Below, piece after piece: positions 11,558-23,600 of a DNA stretch of 64,000 nt. Below the pieces are notes generated by a model, which saw nothing but the letters and a program-made list of their open reading frames with translations, was not told the origin of the DNA and ran no database searches. Each line of letters begins with the position of its first letter. The first letter of the stretch is position 1. The DNA comes from Girardinichthys multiradiatus (Eukaryota > Chordata > Actinopteri > Cyprinodontiformes > Goodeidae). Both the position numbers and the translations under genes were made by a program. Location: positions 5,537,859-5,601,858 of the forward strand of contig NC_061802.1 in assembly GCF_021462225.1 (NCBI RefSeq), read 5' to 3'.

Positions 11558-12319
11558 TACAACGGCTCTTTGATGAAACCCTCATAATGAGCTACAACAA
11601 CATTTAATTTCCCTTTGGGATTAATAAAGTATTTTTGAATTGAATTGAATTGAATGTGCTCGCCAGAGGTAGCCTGACTGCAATTAGGTACCGAGATGAG
11701 ATCCTCAGACCCCTTGTGAGACCATATGCTGATACGGTTGGCTCTGGGTTCCTCCTAATGCAGGACAATGCTAGACCTCATGTGGATGGAGTGTGTCAGC
11801 AGTTCATGCAAGATGAAGACATTGAAGCTATGGACTGGCTCACCCGTTCCCCAGACCTGAATCCGATTGAGCACATCTGGGACATCATGTCTCGCTCCAT
11901 CCACCAACGTCACGTTGCACCACAGACTGTCCAGGAGTTGGCGGATGCTTTAGTCCAGGTCTGGGAGGAGATCCCTCAGGAGACCATCCACCGTCTCATC
12001 AGGAGCATCTCCAGGCGTTGTAGGGAGGTCATACAGGCACGTGGAGGCCACACACAATACTGAGCCTCATTTTGACTTGTTTTAAGGACGTTACGTTAAA
12101 GTTGGATCAGTCTGTAGTGTGTTTTTCCACTTTCATTTTGTGTGTGACTCCAAATCCAGGCCTCCATTGGTTAATAAATTTGATTTCCATTGATGATTTT
12201 TGTGTGATTTTGTTGTCAGCACATTCAACTTTGTACAGAACAAAGTATTTAATGAGAATATTTCATTCATTCAGATCTAGGATGTGTTATTTGAGTGTTG
12301 TTTTTTTGAGCAGTGTAGA

Positions 12320-14640
12320 ATGAGATAATTGATAAATTGCCAAGTTCTAGTTTGGGCAGATAAAATTGCAATTTATATATGGGTTCCTGGAAATGTATGG
12401 GTCTTTAAAGAAAGTAAAAAAGTTTGAAAAATAAAACATGAACACACTTATATGTTTACTATTACTGACTAAAAGAGCAGCCAAGTGTTTTTGAGATCCA
12501 ACTGTGGAAAGTATGATAAACTCGATGTTATGTTTTAATTGATTTACAGAGAAGAATCTTTCAGGTTGAGCATGTCTGCAGGGACTGATAATCCCACCCT
12601 GGTGATAACCAAGGGGGTTATCACCAGTAAACTGGAGCCAAGTCTTCACTTGAACAGTGGAAGCAAATTTGTACAGGTTACAATGTTCATGAGCACAGAG
12701 TAAGGAATAATTAACCTGATTCATACGTTATGTTAGATTTCAAAACATAACAGAAAATAAACAATGGAAACTTCTCTCTAAATATTAACTGGCATTAAAT
12801 TGATGTTTATAATAATAAGCTGCCTTTTAGTATACACAATCTAGTTTATATAAAATAGGTAGGAAGATATCATATGCATGTTTTTCTATGCAGACAAAAC
12901 CTCTTCAATCCTGAATACTCAAATTATGCTAAAAATAAAACAAAATCAGCACTTGAATACACATGCACACAAACATACACAAAATACACAGAGCTGAATT
13001 ATAATTTGCATAAAATAAAACAAAAACTTTAGAACTTGCATTTGAGCCTAATAATAAACACAATGGCTGCAGTCCTTTCTACCAAATAGCCAATAAAACG
13101 TTTGTTCATCTCAGTCTTTTCAGACGCCTTTCATATTGATTTTATATATAAAAAAATAGCACTCAGCTGGAACAGAAGTTCTCATAGACGGCCGTACACA
13201 CCTTATCAACGCATTATTATAATAAAAAGAAACTGTAGTGAAAGCAGAAGCCTTTTAAACACATTTCTTCCTGCAGGCTATGCTTCAGACGATTCAATAT
13301 GAAATAAAATAATGATGTTAAAGTGCAAAGTCTCAACTTTGAAGTGGGTGAGCAGGATCTTTTCTATTTCAACTTAGATGCTGCAGCACTACTAAAATAT
13401 GAGGTACAGAAGCAGGGTTATCATGGAACACAGTATATTTATAGTTAATCATACCAGACAATTTTTCAGTAAAAAAAACAAGTTTAAACTGCAATATTCT
13501 TCAGACGTTATTCTTACACATGGACTTCTGCTTGCCATTTATACTACAGTATTTTTAAACAGAAAAGAGATTTTGAATGTAGAAGAGACTACTGTTGCAA
13601 ATACAAAGAGCTCTGTGGAAGCAGAAAACATATGGGGACAAAAACCCCCTGCATTAAGAACTAATAGTTTTCACAAAATCACTGGTGCCATAAATATTGA
13701 CATCCCTAACGATTCCTATAACGTAAGTGTAAGTAAATTATTTTCTATGTATGCTTGTCAACTAATTGTTGTTCAAAGTGTTGAGAAGTAATTAATGTTT
13801 CCTGTTTCACTGGGAACTAAATACAGTGTGATACAATGGCTCAATTTAAAAGGGAAAGACAAGACAACATGCTAAAACAGATGTGCGCTAATCTTAATAA
13901 ATAGCAACAGGAAAGAGATACTTGCCCAGACTTGGCCATATCTGCAATCAGAGCTGTTAATAAAACTTTTTAATAGAACTAGAAATGTGACAAATAAACC
14001 TGGATGAGGACCCAAGTCTTTATCACCACCATGCAAGAAAAAAACATCTCTAAAGCTTGATGTTGGAGAACTACAGAAAGAGTGAATACATGCGTTTGCC
14101 AGGTCTTCATACCGACAATTTGTTTTAAGACTATGAACACACCTTTACCAGGGGTAAAGCATCATCTTCCAATGAAGTTTTTGTTCAATGCATAACTGTG
14201 GAATAGCAACATTTTCATCAATTGCTTTGCATTTTCTTTCAAGCCTTGCTACTAAGACAGATAATAATTAATGGATCGAATGTAATGCTTTTTCTTGTTC
14301 ATTATATTGTAGCAGTTTCACAGAAAAAGCTTTTACTTTGCCTAATACTGAGTTGCAGAGATGCAGAGATGCATCCTTCTCCATGTCTTTGTTTGTGACG
14401 CATGTTAAACCTGACATTTACATTTTGCATGAAAAATGTGTCCCAAACAATGTCTTATATTACCAACAAGACTTCAAAAGAATACGGGAAATGGGATTAC
14501 GTCAAGAGTTGAACTTGCACTTTTTTGTACTTATTTCAGTTTTCTTGGTTGTGAGTCCCCACTTTTCTACTCTACCGCTTAGTTTTGACACACAAAGTTT
14601 AAAAACCTTGTGAAAAATAATAATAAATCATTGCACATTA
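12320..14640. other. No recognisable gene
   Basis: AT-rich sequence. The longest frames (125 residues on the minus strand at 12347-12724, and 130 on the plus strand at 13399-13791) show no domain, signal or repeat feature I can recognise. I consider them chance frames. Confidence 0.4.
12601..12625. repeat. Perfect 10-bp inverted repeat
   Basis: GGTGATAACC and its reverse complement flank a 5-base AAGGG loop. It is a small hairpin with no identified role. Confidence 0.7.
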
Positions 14641-14688
14641 TTAGTACAAGATTAGCAGTATGTAGCCTTACTACTAATCTTGTACTAA
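14641..14688. repeat. 20-bp inverted repeat (hairpin), one mismatch
   Basis: The arms TTAGTACAAGATTAGCAGTA and TACTACTAATCTTGTACTAA are complementary except for one pair and enclose an 8-base loop. It is too short to be a complete MITE; it could be a remnant or an independent hairpin. Confidence 0.75.
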
Positions 14689-14749
14689 TTACATTCGATC
14701 TGTGAATCATTATCTGCTTAGCAGTATTCTGAGACAAGTTTGCACATTC

Positions 14750-16620
14750 TCAATATAAATACTGAAAAATGACAGCTCTGACAAAATTTAGCTGCTTGTT
14801 GGGACCCACAGCCATGGATTTCAACATTAAACTCCGGTACGGACTTTTCTGGAACTTTCAAAATAAAGTGCATTAACCTTCTTCCGGCACAGCCAGGAAA
14901 CAGGATAACTGCGGACTTCCTGTGACGCCACTACCCAAATAAAAGCACAGCTGTTGCTACATCCGCCCTCTTTCACACGGCCTTGCAGAGGGACCGGATA
15001 GGGGAGACAAAGTGCGCTGATGTCTCTTTGCTGGCAACCGGACATAAACTCTTCAAACTGGATCCAAGAGTGTCATACGATCATTGATCATATGCACAAG
15101 ATAAGTATGAGTGGAGCACTGTTTGTGTACCCGGTGATTTCATTCATGAACGGGGAAATTAAGGTGTAAGAGTTGCTTACCATTTCTCTCCGAAGCCCCC
15201 GCGGAAGCAAAACTGTTGCAGAGAAATCCCCAGTAGAGAAGCTGTTTCTATAAGCCAAGTCTGAAGGAAGGACAACTGCTTGCACTGCCGTGTTTACGGT
15301 ATGCACAGCTGGTTGATGGACAGAACAAGCCGCCCAGCTACAGCTCCGGAGCTAACCCTTTTGTTCACAGAGCAAACGCACCTTCAACCCCCGAGGTTAG
15401 CTGAAAGCTCACCGCTTGTTGACTGTGGACGTTTCTTCAAGCTTCACCCCTTGGACAACGTTTCCTCACCATGGGTCATGAGGTTAGGTGTTTTGGACAG
15501 AGACAGATTTAGAATGAAATGATCTAAACGATTTTCATTTTATGAAGTTTGTGTGAAACTTGGCTATCTTAGTGCTAGCAGGCTATCTGCAGCACACGTG
15601 CCGGTTTGTGTTCTCTGTATGTTTTAAGGTTAAGATAAACTTTATTTAAAGGGTGATTTTAAACAGAACATTGCTCATAACGTGCCGTCCGCGCTTATGC
15701 ATTTTAACCCTTTTATTAACCCTGGTATTTTAGATGTATGTGTTGATTCTGGTGCTAAGCTATCAGCTTCTTTGTTAGCTTAACTGCTAACCGGTAAGAA
15801 CACGTGCTTGTTACTAAAGAGTATTCAATAGGAAGGTTGTTGGTTTTCAAGCTAGTGAATAATAGTTCCTAAACATAATTTACTAAATTTGATAATCAAG
15901 TAAACACCACTAAGCCCATTTCTCCAAAAAGATTTGGCTCTTTTCCAAAATACTCCCTTAATAATATTTCAATAACTAAAGGCAGCTAATTAGACACCGT
16001 TGAGAAATGGTCATCCAGATGGTTGGTTTTATTCAGCGGATCATTATTTAAAACATTATTTTATTAAAATAAATAAAGATAAAATAATATTTTATCTGAT
16101 CTTGCATTTTGAATGGTTGTCTAAACGTTGCTGATTATTGCCTAAGTTGGTTCCAAGACTAACTTAACTTCACTTCCAGATTCTTCAAGATAATCCTTGG
16201 TTCTCAGACATAAACATTGTATGGTAATGTTGCATCAATCTTTTGGTCATAATTTCCAATCGTCTTTAATCAACTTGTTTATATTGTACATAGTCCATTA
16301 GTCTTCATTATTCTTTAATTCTGCTTGGTAGTTAGTTGGATTGTTTTAGCATGGTAGTTTGTTGATTGAAATATGTTTGACTTTGAGTTGACTTATTTTT
16401 GTTAATAAATTCTTGTATTTTAAGAAATTGTGTGAATTCATTCCATATATGTGCAGAGTTTTGCTGTTCAATAATGTCAGAGCTCGTCTCACACCTTTCT
16501 ATTTTGACCTAATACAATCGCCTTACTGGGCTGGTATTCACAGGACAACCCTTAACAGACCGAAATATTATTTGATAAAATATTAATATTAAATAATATT
16601 CTCAGATTCATAATTACAAC
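14750..16620. other. Unclassified block with a GC-richer core, possible old retroelement or promoter
   Basis: Between about 14.8 and 15.6 kb base composition becomes more balanced than the flanks, with several CpG dinucleotides and TTCCGG/CTTCCT-type motifs. The downstream part is again AT-rich and ends near GATTCATAATTACAACAT at 16605-16622. No frame over 80 residues carries a recognisable motif. It could be an LTR-type repeat or a regulatory region of an unseen gene; the sequence alone does not decide. Confidence 0.25.
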
Positions 16621-17169
16621 ATGCTTGTGTTTTCATTTTTCTTTATTTAGTTTGTGTTTTTTGTGTAACAGCAGAAGTCCTGCTTTGACTAGCCCTCAGC
16701 TTGCCTGTGTCATCTGCAACTTCCTTCTCTTCATCCAAGCAATGGATGTTGAAGACGTTGACAGCTACAGAAGTTAACTATCTTAATCATTTGAACTGTT
16801 AAAGCTGAATGTAGACAAATGTTTATATTCAGCTTGTCATGCCCATGCTTCCTGGATTCCCATTACACTCGGAGACCTTTTCCCTAAATGTAGGGAGAAT
16901 ACAAAATGCTGCAATACTGTGTTTTTTTAAACAAACCTACAAAGATTTAGTGCTCATCCAGCTCAGGTTCTTTAAAGACAGAACTGAGGTGGAACATTTT
17001 AGGCATCACATATTTCTTTAACGTAATCATGTATACACCTATGATTGGACCTCTGTGAAGTCGAATGGTTGTTTAAGGAATATCTCTGGAAGCACCTAAA
17101 TATGTTTGACATTTCACATTGAAAGCCAGTATAAATGTTACACACAGGAACCAAACAGGGTGCACAAAA
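16621..17169. other. No recognisable feature
   Basis: AT-rich, with short chance frames only. Confidence 0.4.
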
Positions 17170-17629
17170 TGGAGTTTATACGTACATTTCACTTGGAAGA
17201 CTCACCTCTACTTCCGGCTCCGTCTGAATACTCCACTACGTTCTCCACACCAACCAATCAGCTTCTGGTCCACATTCCTCTTCAGCCAATCATCCCTCCA
17301 GGCTTCGCTTTAAAAGACGTTCATACACAGAATCTGCTGCTCTTCAGCTGAGCTTCAACCCTCCTCCGCCTCATCTCCACCATCAAGTTTCAAGCTCCTT
17401 CCGACTCCCTTATCTCCTCAGGCCTCCTCTCCACCACCAGTATCAGGATCCCGGGGGGAAGACTTCTCTAATTCTAACCCTAAGATGTTTATTCAAGCTC
17501 AAGTCATTATCAGCATCCATGTCTTCCACCAGTGTCCGAGCGCCAAAAGAAAACAAACATCAGCTAGTAAACTTCTCTAACTGCCATCTCTGTGTTTCTG
17601 TCATTTGTGAGTCCTTTCAGGTTGAAATG
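17170..17629. repeat. Unclassified 460-bp repeat, copy 1
   Basis: This stretch aligns along its whole length with 53474-53929. Both begin TGGAGTT, share AGACTCACC about 30 bases in, have CCAATCA blocks and a TTTAAA run, then CAGCTGAGC, a CTCCTCC-rich stretch, GGGGGAAGACNTCTCTAA, CATGTCTTC, GTCCGAGCGCCAAA, and end GTGAGTC-TTTCAG-TTGAAATG. Near the two ends AGACTCAC and GTGAGTC are inverted relative to each other. The CCAAT and TTTAAA motifs resemble a small promoter, as in a solo LTR, but no TG...CA ends are evident. Confidence 0.65.
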
Positions 17630-17764
17630 CATTTTTTCCCTCACTGAGCTATACTGAATATATAATGATTCTTAAGTCTCAAGAATCGTTGTTACCATAT
17701 ATATATTAGGAACACCTATTAGGCCATACGTGTGCCTGTAGAATCTAGCACAAATTATGCACTG

Positions 17765-19216
17765 GTGGAAAGAAAGTAATTAAAAGTTTTCCAAACATTT
17801 TACAAATAAAAATCTGAAGTATGGTAAACATTTGTATTTAGCCTCCTTTACTCTAATAACCTTAAGTAGAAAGTAGTAAATCAAATAATTAGTAAAGAAG
17901 GTCTGTGTGTAATTAATTTTCTGTAGTAATCCATATATTCTCTGAAGGCCTTAGAGGTTTGTTAGAGAACATTAGTAAACAAACATCATCATAAAGACCA
18001 AGGAACACAACATACAGGTCAGGGTGGAATTTTAAAGCAGAGATCAGAATAAGTTTCCAAACAATATCCCAGGCTTTTCAGAGAACCCAATTCAATCCAT
18101 CAGCCTAAAATCAAACAGTATGGCACAACTACAAACCAAAATGCAGCCAGTTTTCTACACCCACAGTCCAAACTAGTTGACTGTTTATCAAAGCAGCATC
18201 CAATGGGCCTGTCATAATTCTTGTGGAGCTACAGAGATTCACAGCTCAGGTAGGGTAATGGTGCTCTACAAGTCTGATCTTTATAGATGAGTGGAAATAA
18301 TAAAGCTATTGTTGGAAGAAAACCAATAAACAAAAATCTGTGTTAAAAACCAGAGATATTTCCTCTTTGCCATTCATTAGTACACACCCTTAGATAAATA
18401 GTTTTTATGTCCAGTGTTTCATAGATTAACCCTCTTCAAAAGTGACATTTAAAGTTTGCAGCACAGCAAGCGTGTGTAACAAGATGCTCTGATCAGATTA
18501 GACCAAAATACCAAAATCAAAGACCAAACACTATGTGTGGCAGAGGATCAACACAGTGCATCATCCTGAGCTCCCCATTTCCAAAGTGAAAGATGGTGGT
18601 GGCAGAAAAACACTATGGGCATCCTTTCTTGAGCAAAGTCAGGGTCTGAGTCAAGTTAGGGACATAGATGGAGTTAAGTCCTTGTTAAGTCCTTGGAGCC
18701 CCCAGTCCTTCGTGTTTTAGAAATGTCTCTGCTCCAGCAAAACTAATTAAAATGATTGCATTACTTCCTTAGCTTGCCTTCAAGTGCTGCAGAAGTCTGT
18801 TAATCACCCATTCATTTGAGTCAGGTGTGTAGCTGCAGGGAAACACCTAAAACATGCAGGAGAGGGCCATGAGGGCCAGGGTTAAGAAACGCTGTGTTAG
18901 AGGCTGGAAAGAAGTTCAGACTGTAGCAGAGGCCAGCTTGAATATGACTCTAAACTTCAACCCAGAGTTACAACGTAACAGTTTAGATCAAAGGATATTA
19001 ATGTGTTAGAATGGTCCAGTCAAAGTCAAGACCTAAATATATCAATATAATTTTCAGGTTTTTCTTTGGGGAAAAAAAAACGTTCCCACTTCACATTAAG
19101 CGCTACTTTGTGCTTTTCTATCACATAAAGTACAGATAAAATACTTTTAGTTTGTGGTTGTGAAATAATAAAAATTAAAGCGTTTAAGGAATAAAAACAC
19201 CTTTGCAAGGCACAGT
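17765..19216 (+). mobile_element. Decayed Tc1-like transposon carrying a MITE
   Basis: The right end reads CCTTTGCAAGGCACAGTA (19201-19218), the characteristic tip of an abundant fish Tc1 family. Internal landmarks in order are GAACACAACATACAGGTCAG (start of the transposase region), CTATGTGTGGCAGAGGATCA, AAGATGGTGGTGGCAG, TTAGAATGGTCCAGTC and TCAAGACCTAAAT. The left terminal repeat is degraded. The transposase has many stops and no long frame, and it is further split by the MITE at 18680-18900. Confidence 0.7.
18680..18900. mobile_element. Palindromic MITE-like element inside a Tc1 relic
   Basis: The left arm GTGTTTTAGAAATGTCTCTG mirrors the right arm, which reads GGGAAACACCTAAAACATGC. The middle carries CTCCAGCAAAACTAAT against GAGTCAGGTGTGTAGCTGCA. 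It is flanked by a 10-11-base tandem (TTAAGTCCTTG twice) at the left boundary. A half copy lies at 45641-45732. It has no coding capacity and resembles the very common fish repeat with CCTGGTCCTCAGGG ends. Confidence 0.6.
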
Positions 19217-20657
19217 ACCAACTGGCATTGACAGTGTTAACTTACTTCCCATCATAGCTATGCTGGAACATAAAGTAAAACTGATATTAAACATAGCAAA
19301 ATTAAAGCTGCAAGCAGCCTTGAAGGCCCTCGCACCTCAGCGCAACTCGGCCTGTGCAGCGACCGCAGGAGCCTGGCATCACCGCCTATGCATGAGCAAC
19401 GAGGCTGCCATTCAGTTCCACACATCGCCACTAGGAGGGACTGTGAGCGACATGTCATATTATGTTCGGACATGTAGAGTTGTCATCTGGCAAAAAGCAT
19501 TTAAAATTTGGAGTAAATCGGACCTTCCAAATGGAAGCTGCACTCACGTTTTTGTTTGTGGGCGGAGCTATAATTATGTCATTAGTTGACTGTGTCAACA
19601 TGTCCATCATTAACTCTTGATCATGTATACTACATTTCAAGTGGATCTGATTATGTATGAGGGAGATATAGCCCTTGAAGTGTCCTAGGGGGCGCTGTTG
19701 ATCCAAATTCCAATGTAATCCAATAGAGGTCTTTGGGGACTGAGAAAGATCAAGCATATTTATTTTGGAGTGAATCAGATCATCCATGTGTAATTTAGAG
19801 CCAAACGTATGGCTGTGGCGTGACATCAGAATTCGCCACTCCCTCATGGCCACACTCTCCAGCTAAAGCAGTCAGTACTGGCGACTGTCTAAGACCATCA
19901 TGTTATCTGTTACTTGGGACAGATAAGGTGAAGAACATCAAACACTGACTGTCTAAAGAAAAACGGGACACTTCCTGTTCTCAGGGGGCGGGGCTTCGAT
20001 GATGTCAGCATCTCATATCAGTGAATATTGTTCAGGCCTAGAGGCAGATCAATCCCAGAAGGTTTGATGTGTCTGTGACTTTCCTTGTAGGAGCTATGTC
20101 AATTTAGTGTTTTATGGCGAGAAGTCATTTTTTGTGGCGTGGCCACCCCCAACACGCTTTCATGTATCAAAAAACTTTTGATAACTTTTGATCCTCAATC
20201 GCTTAAGAGTATACTGAGTGATTTTCAAGTCTCTAAGTCAAAAGCTGTAGGAGGAGTTCGCTCAGATATGCGGGTTAGAAATGGCCAAAATAGGGTCAAA
20301 ATGGCAACTTCAATCCAAAATGGGCGACTTCCTGTTGGGTTTGGACCAATGCTCCAAGAGGCTTTTTTGTAGGTCCTGCCAAGTTAGATATGTGTGCCGA
20401 ATTTCAGATTCCTTGGTGAAAGCATGGCTTGGGGCTGATTTTTTAAAATTTTCTAGGGGGCGCTGTGGAAGAATTAGGCCACGTCCACCAAATATGTCAT
20501 CAGATCTCTGTTGGGGACTGGACAAGGATCAATCATATTGAATTTGGTGCAGCTCAGATGATGTATGGGAAAATTAAAGGTAAACGTATGGCCATGGCGT
20601 GACGTCTGACTTCGCCACGCCACCATGGCCACGCGCTTTTATAAAAAGTTACTGTGC

Positions 20658-23600
20658 CCCTCCTTGAACCATCACCTTAACGTGGTGGAGGGGTTTGAGT
20701 GCTCAAATGATAATAGAGGCTATGTTGTCTGGGGCCTAAATGCCCCTGGTAGGGTCTCCCATGGCAAACAGGTTCTAGGTGATGGGTCAGACAAAGAATG
20801 GTTCAAGAACCCCTCATGAAGAACACAATATCGAGGCACGTGACGTCGCCCGGTACGGCGGAGCCGGGGTCCCACCCTGGAGCCAGGCCTGGGGTCGGGA
20901 CTCGTCGGAGAGCGCCTGGTGGCCGGGTTGCTCCTCGCGGGACCCGGCCGGGCCAAGCCCGAACGAGAGACGCGAGGCTATCCTCCAGTGGGCCCACCAC
21001 CTGCAGGGGGAACCGTGAGGGACCGGTGCAAAGAGGATTGGGTGGCGGACGAAGGTGGAGACCTCAACGGCCCGATCCCCGGATGCTTAGGCTGGCTCTA
21101 GGGACGTGGAATGTCACCTCGCTGGGGGGGAAGGAGTCTGAGCTTGTGCGGGAGGTCGAGAGATATCGACTAGAAATAGTCGGGCTCGCCTCCACGCACA
21201 GCGTGGGCTCTGGAACCCATCTCCTTGAGAGGGGTTGGACTCTCTTCTACTCTGGAGTGGCCCACGGGGAGAGGCGGCGGGCTGGTGTGGGTTTGCTTGT
21301 TGCCCCCCAGCTCAGCCGTCTCGTGTTGGGGTTTACCCCAGTGGATGAGAGGGTTGTATCCCTGCGCCTTCGGGTTGGGGAGAGGTCTCTGACTATCATT
21401 TCAGCCTACGGGCCGAGTGGTAGTGCGGAGTACCCTGCCTTCTTGGCGTCCCTGTCGGGGGTGCTGGATAGGGCCCCTCCCGGGGACTCCATTATTCTGC
21501 TGGGGGACTTCAACGCCCACGTGGGGAACGACAGTGACACCTGGAGAGGCGTGATCGGGAGGAATGGCCTCCCCGATCTGAATCCGAGTGGTGTTTTGTT
21601 ATTGGACTTCTGCGCTAGTCACGGATTGTCCATAACGAACACCATGTTCAAACATAAGGGTGTCCATCAGTGCACTTGGCACCAGGACACCCTAGGCAGG
21701 AGGTCGATGATCGACTTTGTTGTCGTATCATCAGACCTTCGGCCGCATGTTTTGGACACTCGGGTGAAGAGAGGGGCTGAGCTGTCCACTGATCATCACC
21801 TGGTGGTGAGTTGGATCCGCTGGAGGAGGAGAAAGCCGGACAGACTCGGCAGGCCCAAGCGCATAGTGAGGGTCTGCTGGGAACGCCTGGCGGAGCCCTC
21901 GGCCAGGGATGTATTCAACTCCCACCTCCGGGAGAGCTTCGACCAGATCCCGGGGGATGTTGGAGACATAGACTCAGAGTGGACCATGTTCTCTGCATCT
22001 ATTGTCGATGCTGCTGCCCATAGCTGCGGCCGTAAGGTCTGCGGTGCCTGTCGTGGCGGCAATCCCAGAACCCGGTGGTGGACACCGGCAGTAAGGGATG
22101 CTGTTAAGCTGAAGAAGGAGTCCTATCGGCTGTGGTTGGCTTGTGGGACTCCTGAGGCGGCTGACGGGTACCGTGAGGCCAAGCGTGCTGCGGCCCGGGC
22201 TGTGGCAGAGGCAAAAACTCGGGCCTGGGAAGAGTTCGGTGAGGCCATGGAGAAGGACTACCGGTTGGCCTCGAAGCGATTCTGGCAAACCGTCCGACGC
22301 CTCAGGAGGGGGAAGCAGTGCTCTGCCAACACTGTTTATAGTGGGGGCGGGAGACTGCTGACCTCGACTGAGGACATTATCGGGCGGTGGAAGGAGTACT
22401 TCGAGGATCTCCTCAATCCTGCCATCACGCATTCCGTGGTGGAAACAGAGGCTGGGGACTCGGGGTTGGACTCTTTCATCACCCAGGCTGAAGTCACCGA
22501 GGTGGTTAAAAAGCTCCGCGGTGGCAAGGCTTCGGGGGTGGATGAGATCCGCCCTGAGTACCTCAAGTCTCTGGATGTTGTAGGGCTGTCATGGTTGACA
22601 CGCCTCTTCAACATTGCGTGGCGGTCGGGGACAGTGCCTCTGGACTGGCAGACTGGGGTGGTGGTCCCCCTTTATAAGAAGGGGGACCGGAGGGTGTGTT
22701 CCAACTACAGGGGGATCACACTCCTCAGCCTCCCTGGTAAGGCCTACGCCAGGGTATTGGAGAGGAGAGTCCGACCGATAGTCGAACCTCGGGTTCAGGA
22801 GGAACAGTGTGGTTTTCGTCCCAGCCGTGGAACACTGGACCAGCTCTATACCCTCTACAGGGTGCTCGAGGGTTCATGGGAGTTTGCCCAACCGGTTCAC
22901 ATGTGTTTTGTGGACCTGGAGAAGGCATTCGACTGTGTCCCTCGTGATGCCCTGTGGGGGGTGCTCCAGGAGAATGGAATCGGGGGCCCTTTATTAGGGG
23001 CCATCCGGTCCCTGTACGAGCGGAGCAGGAGTTTGGTCCGCATTGCCGGCACTAAGTCGGACCTGTTCCCAGTGCATGTTGGACTCCGGCAGGGCTGCCC
23101 TTTGTCGCCGGTCCTGTTCATAACTTTTATGGACAGGATTTCTAGACGCAGCCAAGGGCCGGAGGGGGTCTGGTTTGGGGACCAGTGGATTTCGTCTCTT
23201 CTTTTTGCGGATGACGTGGTCCTGCTGGCCCCCTCTAGCCAAGACCTACAGCATGCGCTGTGGCGGTTCGCAGCCGAGTGTGAAGCGGCTGGGATGAGGA
23301 TCAGCTCCTCCAAGTCCGAGGCCATGGTACTCGACCGGAAAAGGGTGGCTTGTCCTCTTCAGGTTGGAGGGGAGTTCCTGCCTCAAGTGGAGGAGTTTAA
23401 GTATCTCGGGGTCTTGTTCACGAGTGAGGGAAGAATGGAGCGGGAGATCGACAGACGGATCGGTGCAGCTGCCACAGTAATGGGGGCGCTGTGCCGGTCC
23501 ATTGTGGTGAAGAGAGAGCTGAGCCGAAAAGCAAAGCTCTCAATTTACTGGTCGGTCTACGTTCCTACCCTCACCTATGGCCATGAACTTTGGGTCATGA

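Larger units (their letters stand above)
9753..11653 (+). mobile_element. LINE 3' end fragment, split by an inner Tc1-like element
   Basis: The two halves are 9753-9944 and 11558-11653. The first codes for the C-terminal tail of a LINE polyprotein (KNIMENPEHPLHETV, then SERLLQICCKTT) and the second holds the short 3' UTR. That UTR ends AATTTCCCTTTGGGATTAAT, an AATAAAG-like signal and a GAATT tandem tail at 11633-11653. It is severely 5'-truncated, as is typical of LINE insertions. The clade is probably CR1/Rex-Babar-like, an inference from the C-terminal motif. The insertion lies within the outer transposase gene. Confidence 0.7.
9144..12063 (+). pseudogene. Tc1-like transposase pseudogene, interrupted by insertion
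   Basis: The reading starts [20 protein letters not shown] and hits a stop at about 9212, inside the helix-turn-helix region (TSM*AVAKRF). A frameshift follows near 9310, and the frame 9303-9677 continues with [10 protein letters not shown] (first catalytic Asp). It stops at WNIL* and then reads FGSGSVMVWGG. After the 1.9-kb nested insertion the C-terminal part resumes in frame 11650-12063 with LLMQDNARPH (second Asp) and SPDLNPIEHIWD (catalytic Glu), giving a DD34E-type triad. All three acidic residues survive, but two stops, a frameshift and the insertion inactivate it. Confidence 0.85.
8847..12319 (+). mobile_element. Outer Tc1-like transposon, split by a nested LINE
   Basis: The left end is ACACTGCTCAAAAAAATAAA and the right end, read on the opposite strand, is ACACTGCTCAAAAAAACAAC. 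They are matching terminal inverted repeats of a familiar fish Tc1-like family. Removing the insertion at 9753-11653 leaves about 1.57 kb, a normal length. The host sequence stops at a GGCCGCACGGCCCTACATGT block and resumes with TGTGCTCGCCAGAGG. That rejoins a continuous transposase sequence and shows that the interior is a later insertion. Confidence 0.85.

Noticed and set aside
12347..12724. 125-residue minus-strand frame
   Set aside because: Contains a fortuitous hairpin region and no recognisable features.
13399..13791. 130-residue plus-strand frame
   Set aside because: AT-rich composition, no domain, no conserved motif and no neighbouring exon-like signals; probably chance.
22897..23325. 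142-residue and other minus-strand frames opposite Rex3
   Set aside because: They are shadow frames of the GC-rich Rex3 coding strand, without motifs of their own.
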